From positions 1 through 6,988 of the forward strand of contig QWHP01000151.1 of assembly GCA_021404985.1 (NCBI GenBank): a stretch of DNA of 6,988 bases. Reading direction: 5' to 3'. The position numbers and the translations under genes were made by a program. The notes beneath the pieces were generated by a model, which ran no database searches, was not told the origin of the DNA, and saw nothing but the letters and a program-made list of their open reading frames with translations. Origin of the DNA: Actinobacteria bacterium ATB1. GTDB lineage: Bacteria > Actinomycetota > Acidimicrobiia > UBA2766. Positions 4,103-6,988 of the stretch are shown piece by piece; the stretch's first letter is position 1, and each line of letters begins with the position of its first letter.

Positions 4103-6694
4103 TCAATCACACCTCAAAGCGGCCAAGGTGTCGAATCTCTTTCCGGTCACGATGGGCAAGAGCGCTCCGACGAAACAGACGACTGCCGCAACGACGGCTG
4201 CCATGCCGATGGCACCCCACGGGATCACGAAGCTCGGCGACATCGAGAACAGGACAGGACCCGCAAGCGTGTTGCCCCACCCGTAGACCAAACCACCGAC
4301 AGTTCCGAAGAGGATCGCCAGGAAAGTCAGCATCGCCGCGTCGCCTACGAGCGCCCAGAGCTCCTGCGGGTAACTCATCCCGAGCTGGCGGAGCGCGGCA
4401 CGCTGCACACGCCTGTCCCACAGGGTGAGGAGGAGCATGAGCAGTACACCGATGGCTGCGATCACCAGCATCATCCAAGCCACGGCCAGGACGGGGTTGA
4501 ACGTTCTCTGGATGTGCCTGCTCGCCGCCGCTGTGAATGTTGCCCTGTCGTAGAGATGCACTCGCCCGGGACGTGGCAACGTCTGAGCCAGGTTGGCAAG
4601 CGAGATGCCTTGTTCTGCGGTGACTAGCAGGGATGTCTCCCTGACGCCCCAGAGCTCCTGCGCCAGGTCGAAGTCCGCTACGATCACTTTGCCGTACCCG
4701 TTGTCGCTTCCGAGCATAAGATCACCGACGGCTGCGACCTCCAAGCTCGCAGGGCCCGCTCGGGCCGGGACCACGACTGTTTCACCCGGAGCCACACCCA
4801 TCCGCTCGGCCGCAAATCTGCTCAGGAATATCCTCCCCTCACGCAGAGCAGCCACTTGCTTCGCAGAGTCGAGGCCGAGATTCTCCAGAAACTGCATCTC
4901 CGTACTCTCTGCCGGATATGCGAAGACGGTCATGTCACCCCGAAGGGTGGTCTCCGCCAGGGGTGTGACGTTCTCGACACCGGCCAGACCAGCGACACGT
5001 TCCTCGAGGTCGGGATCAAGGGAGTACTCGGTGGGTTCGCCTATTGCCCTGCCGAGAAGCAGTAGGCGGTCCTCGAGGACGGCTGAACCCGATTCCACGA
5101 CACCCTGAAGAGAGACAAGAAGGCCGTTCAGGCCGACCAGAAGGCTGACACCCGCGCTGAGGATCGCAACGGTGAAGCCCGTCCTCCACGGCGCCAGCCC
5201 GAGGTCTGTCTGGACGAAGGAACTCGCAAGATGGAGCCGCCGACCGCGGGTCGGCCGGGGCATGGCGAGCACGACGCGAGGCGCGAGCACGACTGTGGCC
5301 CCGATTGCCCCCCCGATGAACAGGGCGTGCGCCGGATACACGAAGTTCTCGTGCAATTGACCTGAACCCGAGCCGTACATGAGTGCCACGCCCACGGCCC
5401 CGAGGCCCACAAACAAAAGGCCCCAACGCGCCTGCGGGAGCTGCGCGTACTCCCGCGTCCGGTTGTGGGCAAGCATCTGGGCAGCGGACTGGCGGAAGAC
5501 CGAGACGACCGGGACCACGGCTGCGACCATGCCCAACACGACTGCAAGAACCGCGCACGTCAGGAGGATGCGGCGCGGGACCTCGTACGTGAGGTGAACC
5601 CCGGTGCCGTCGAGGAGGCTCCCCGTGAAGATTCCCGTCAGCCAGCGTCCCAGCAGGATGCCGAGCGGAATCGCAACGATTGCGCCGAGGACGCCGAGGA
5701 TCGCCCCCTCGACCATGAAACCGGCGATCAGCTTGGGCCGGCTCTGCCCCAAGGTCTCGACCGTGGCCATCTGCCTCCGTCGCTCGACGGCCGCCGTGAC
5801 GAAGACGCTTGCGCCGAGGAACACGGCGAGGGCGGCAGCGACCATCCCGCCGAGGATCAGGAACCGGCGCAGGTTCTCGAGGGCGGGTACCACGTACCGG
5901 GAGCCACCGTTCAGATGGATGACCTCCGCGCGACCTGACAGACCCTTCTCCACCTGTGCCACGACGTCATCTGCCGGGGTTGCGAGGTAGACAGCCGACA
6001 CCTCGTCCGGATGTCCGAACAGCTCGGCCACCGACAGGACCTCTCCGATCGCGAGGAAGCCCGAGTTGATCTTGTTCAGACGCTCGTCGGTCAGGATGCT
6101 GCCGACGTGGGCTGACTGGCCACCCGGAAAGACGACCGTGTCCCCTGACTCTGCCTGGAGTTCGTTGGCGAGCTTTGCTGTCAAGGCAACCGGCGGCCCC
6201 TCACCTTCGGCCACGCCATTGAGTTCGTCGTCAAGCTTCCGTTCGCAGTCGATGTCGCCGACGAGCCGCTCCATGCGGCAGTCCGACCCGATGACCAAGG
6301 CACCGACTCGGGTTTCGGTGCCGGTCGACATCAGATCCGCGAAGCCGCCGGCGACGGGGACAGGCTTGAACTCGTCTGGAAACAGACGTACGTCCTCGTC
6401 CGACATCCAGTTCCCGATGCGCGAGCGCACGACGACCGCATCCGGGTTCACCTCGTGGATGTGGCGGTCGAGCGCCTGGAAGGGGGCCGCGATCGAGTCG
6501 TGGAGCATCAGGACGGCAAGGATCGCCGCCGTGCCGAGTCCCAGCCCGAAGACGACGGCAAGGGAGCGTCGCCTGTCCAGATGGCGCCAGTGAAGCCAGC
6601 GCCAGACAGTGAGAAGGGCGAGGGGTGAGCGTCGAAGCTCGGGTGCCTGCCGGGTGACTTCGACCCTCGAAGGCGGCACCTGGACGAGCGTCAC
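4103..6694 (-). CDS. Double-FtsX-domain ABC transporter permease, 863 aa
   Basis: This is a large inner-membrane permease of the MacB/FtsX (type VII) class. About ten membrane segments are visible, near residues 44-64, 276-300, 322-348, 376-400, 424-441, 455-478, 502-530, 733-759, 780-806 and 822-849. They form two FtsX-type units with large extracytoplasmic domains at about 65-275 and 531-732. Cytoplasmic loops such as ERRRQMATVETLGQSRPKLI (304-323) and RRVQRAALRQLGMS (761-774) match the FtsX coupling-helix region that contacts the ATPase. C139 and C150 in the first outer domain could form a disulfide. By family knowledge such permeases transmit ATP-driven motion across the membrane, moving lipids, lipoproteins, peptides or antibiotics, or controlling cell-wall hydrolases; the substrate here is unknown. 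The GTG start has GAGGGA 8 nt upstream and lies 22 nt after the ATPase stop. Confidence 0.9.
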   Translation of the reverse strand: MTLVQVPPSRVEVTRQAPELRRSPLALLTVWRWLHWRHLDRRRSLAVVFGLGLGTAAILAVLMLHDSIAAPFQALDRHIHEVNPDAVVVRSRIGNWMSDEDVRLFPDEFKPVPVAGGFADLMSTGTETRVGALVIGSDCRMERLVGDIDCERKLDDELNGVAEGEGPPVALTAKLANELQAESGDTVVFPGGQSAHVGSILTDERLNKINSGFLAIGEVLSVAELFGHPDEVSAVYLATPADDVVAQVEKGLSGRAEVIHLNGGSRYVVPALENLRRFLILGGMVAAALAVFLGASVFVTAAVERRRQMATVETLGQSRPKLIAGFMVEGAILGVLGAIVAIPLGILLGRWLTGIFTGSLLDGTGVHLTYEVPRRILLTCAVLAVVLGMVAAVVPVVSVFRQSAAQMLAHNRTREYAQLPQARWGLLFVGLGAVGVALMYGSGSGQLHENFVYPAHALFIGGAIGATVVLAPRVVLAMPRPTRGRRLHLASSFVQTDLGLAPWRTGFTVAILSAGVSLLVGLNGLLVSLQGVVESGSAVLEDRLLLLGRAIGEPTEYSLDPDLEERVAGLAGVENVTPLAETTLRGDMTVFAYPAESTEMQFLENLGLDSAKQVAALREGRIFLSRFAAERMGVAPGETVVVPARAGPASLEVAAVGDLMLGSDNGYGKVIVADFDLAQELWGVRETSLLVTAEQGISLANLAQTLPRPGRVHLYDRATFTAAASRHIQRTFNPVLAVAWMMLVIAAIGVLLMLLLTLWDRRVQRAALRQLGMSYPQELWALVGDAAMLTFLAILFGTVGGLVYGWGNTLAGPVLFSMSPSFVIPWGAIGMAAVVAAVVCFVGALLPIVTGKRFDTLAALRCD

Positions 6695-6716
6695 CGGAAG
6701 TTCCCTCGCCCGGCCC

Positions 6717-6988
6717 TCACGAGGCGACCTCCGCGAGAAGATGCCCGTCTGTCAATGCGACATGCCGGCTCGCATGGGCGATTGCGGACGCGTCGTGGGT
6801 CACGAGAAGGATCGCAACCCCGAGCTCTGCACATAGTGCGTGCATCACGTCGAGGACGTCGGCACCCGCCCGGCTGTCCAGGTTCCCTGTGGGTTCGTCG
6901 GCGAGCACGAGCCGAGGTCGGTGGACGAGGGCCCGCGCGATCGCCACCCTCTGCTGCTGTCCGCCGGACAGCTCGGCCGGCTTGTGAT
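6717..6988 (-). CDS. ABC transporter ATPase, MacB/LolD type (C-terminal part)
   Basis: The gene enters from the right edge; 89 codons and the TGA stop are inside. The signature LSGGQQQRVAIARAL, the Walker B plus D-loop LVLADEPTGNLDS and the H-loop AILLVTHDAS are intact, so this ATPase is catalytically competent as far as can be seen. The DEPTGNLDS form is typical of the MacB/LolD/FtsE group that pairs with FtsX-type permeases, which matches the next gene 22 nt downstream. Walker A and the Q-loop lie outside the window. It should bind the cytoplasmic face of the permease as a dimer, or possibly as a heterodimer with the degenerate ATPase-like protein encoded at the end of the operon. The open frame also contains GTG at 6947, but that lies inside the conserved domain and is not the start. 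Confidence 0.93.
   Translation of the reverse strand, partial: HKPAELSGGQQQRVAIARALVHRPRLVLADEPTGNLDSRAGADVLDVMHALCAELGVAILLVTHDASAIAHASRHVALTDGHLLAEVAS

Noticed and set aside
5465..5938. Plus-strand frame of 157 codons
   Set aside because: Antisense shadow of the permease; the D/E/R/P-rich translation mirrors hydrophobic codons on the other strand.
1..6988. CRISPR array, rRNA, intact insertion sequence
   Set aside because: No regularly spaced direct repeats of CRISPR length, no rRNA-like conserved segments and no transposase or integrase motifs were seen.

Overview
The window is GC-rich bacterial DNA with the codon use and gene content of an actinobacterium. A DUF1918 protein, a family found mostly in Actinomycetota, is the clearest marker. 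GTG starts, 4-bp start/stop overlaps and short intergenic gaps fit this. Nothing identifies a genus. All family calls are from memory of the families, with no database search.

Layout. (a) 2-136 (+) is the C-terminal tail of a probable fumarylacetoacetate-hydrolase-type enzyme. It is convergent with (b) a minus-strand 84-aa orphan (159-413) and the DUF1918 gene (526-720), separated by a 112-nt spacer with two hairpins. (c) A divergent promoter region (721-836) leads into a plus-strand run: a HIT-family nucleotide hydrolase (837-1250), an HNH nuclease gene that overlaps it by 4 nt (1247-2415) but is broken by three small indels, and a thioredoxin-fold protein without catalytic cysteines (2449-2976). 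A 12-bp hairpin closes this run. (d) 2977-3337 has no convincing gene. It holds a hairpin and a less GC-rich patch with helically phased GGGACA-type repeats. (e) 3338-6988 (-) is a tightly packed ABC transporter operon read right to left: a normal MacB/LolD-type ATPase (only its C-terminal part is in the window), an 863-aa double-FtsX permease with about ten membrane segments, and a third protein that keeps the outline of an ABC ATPase but lacks every catalytic motif.

How the genes may work together. The minus-strand operon probably forms one MacB-like mechanotransmission or export complex. The active ATPase would drive the FtsX permease, and the degenerate ATPase-like protein may be a non-catalytic partner subunit; this is the most interesting item here. 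The HIT-HNH pair was probably translationally coupled and may once have formed a nucleotide- and nucleic-acid-processing cassette. In this sequence the nuclease half is disrupted, either truly decayed or affected by sequence errors.
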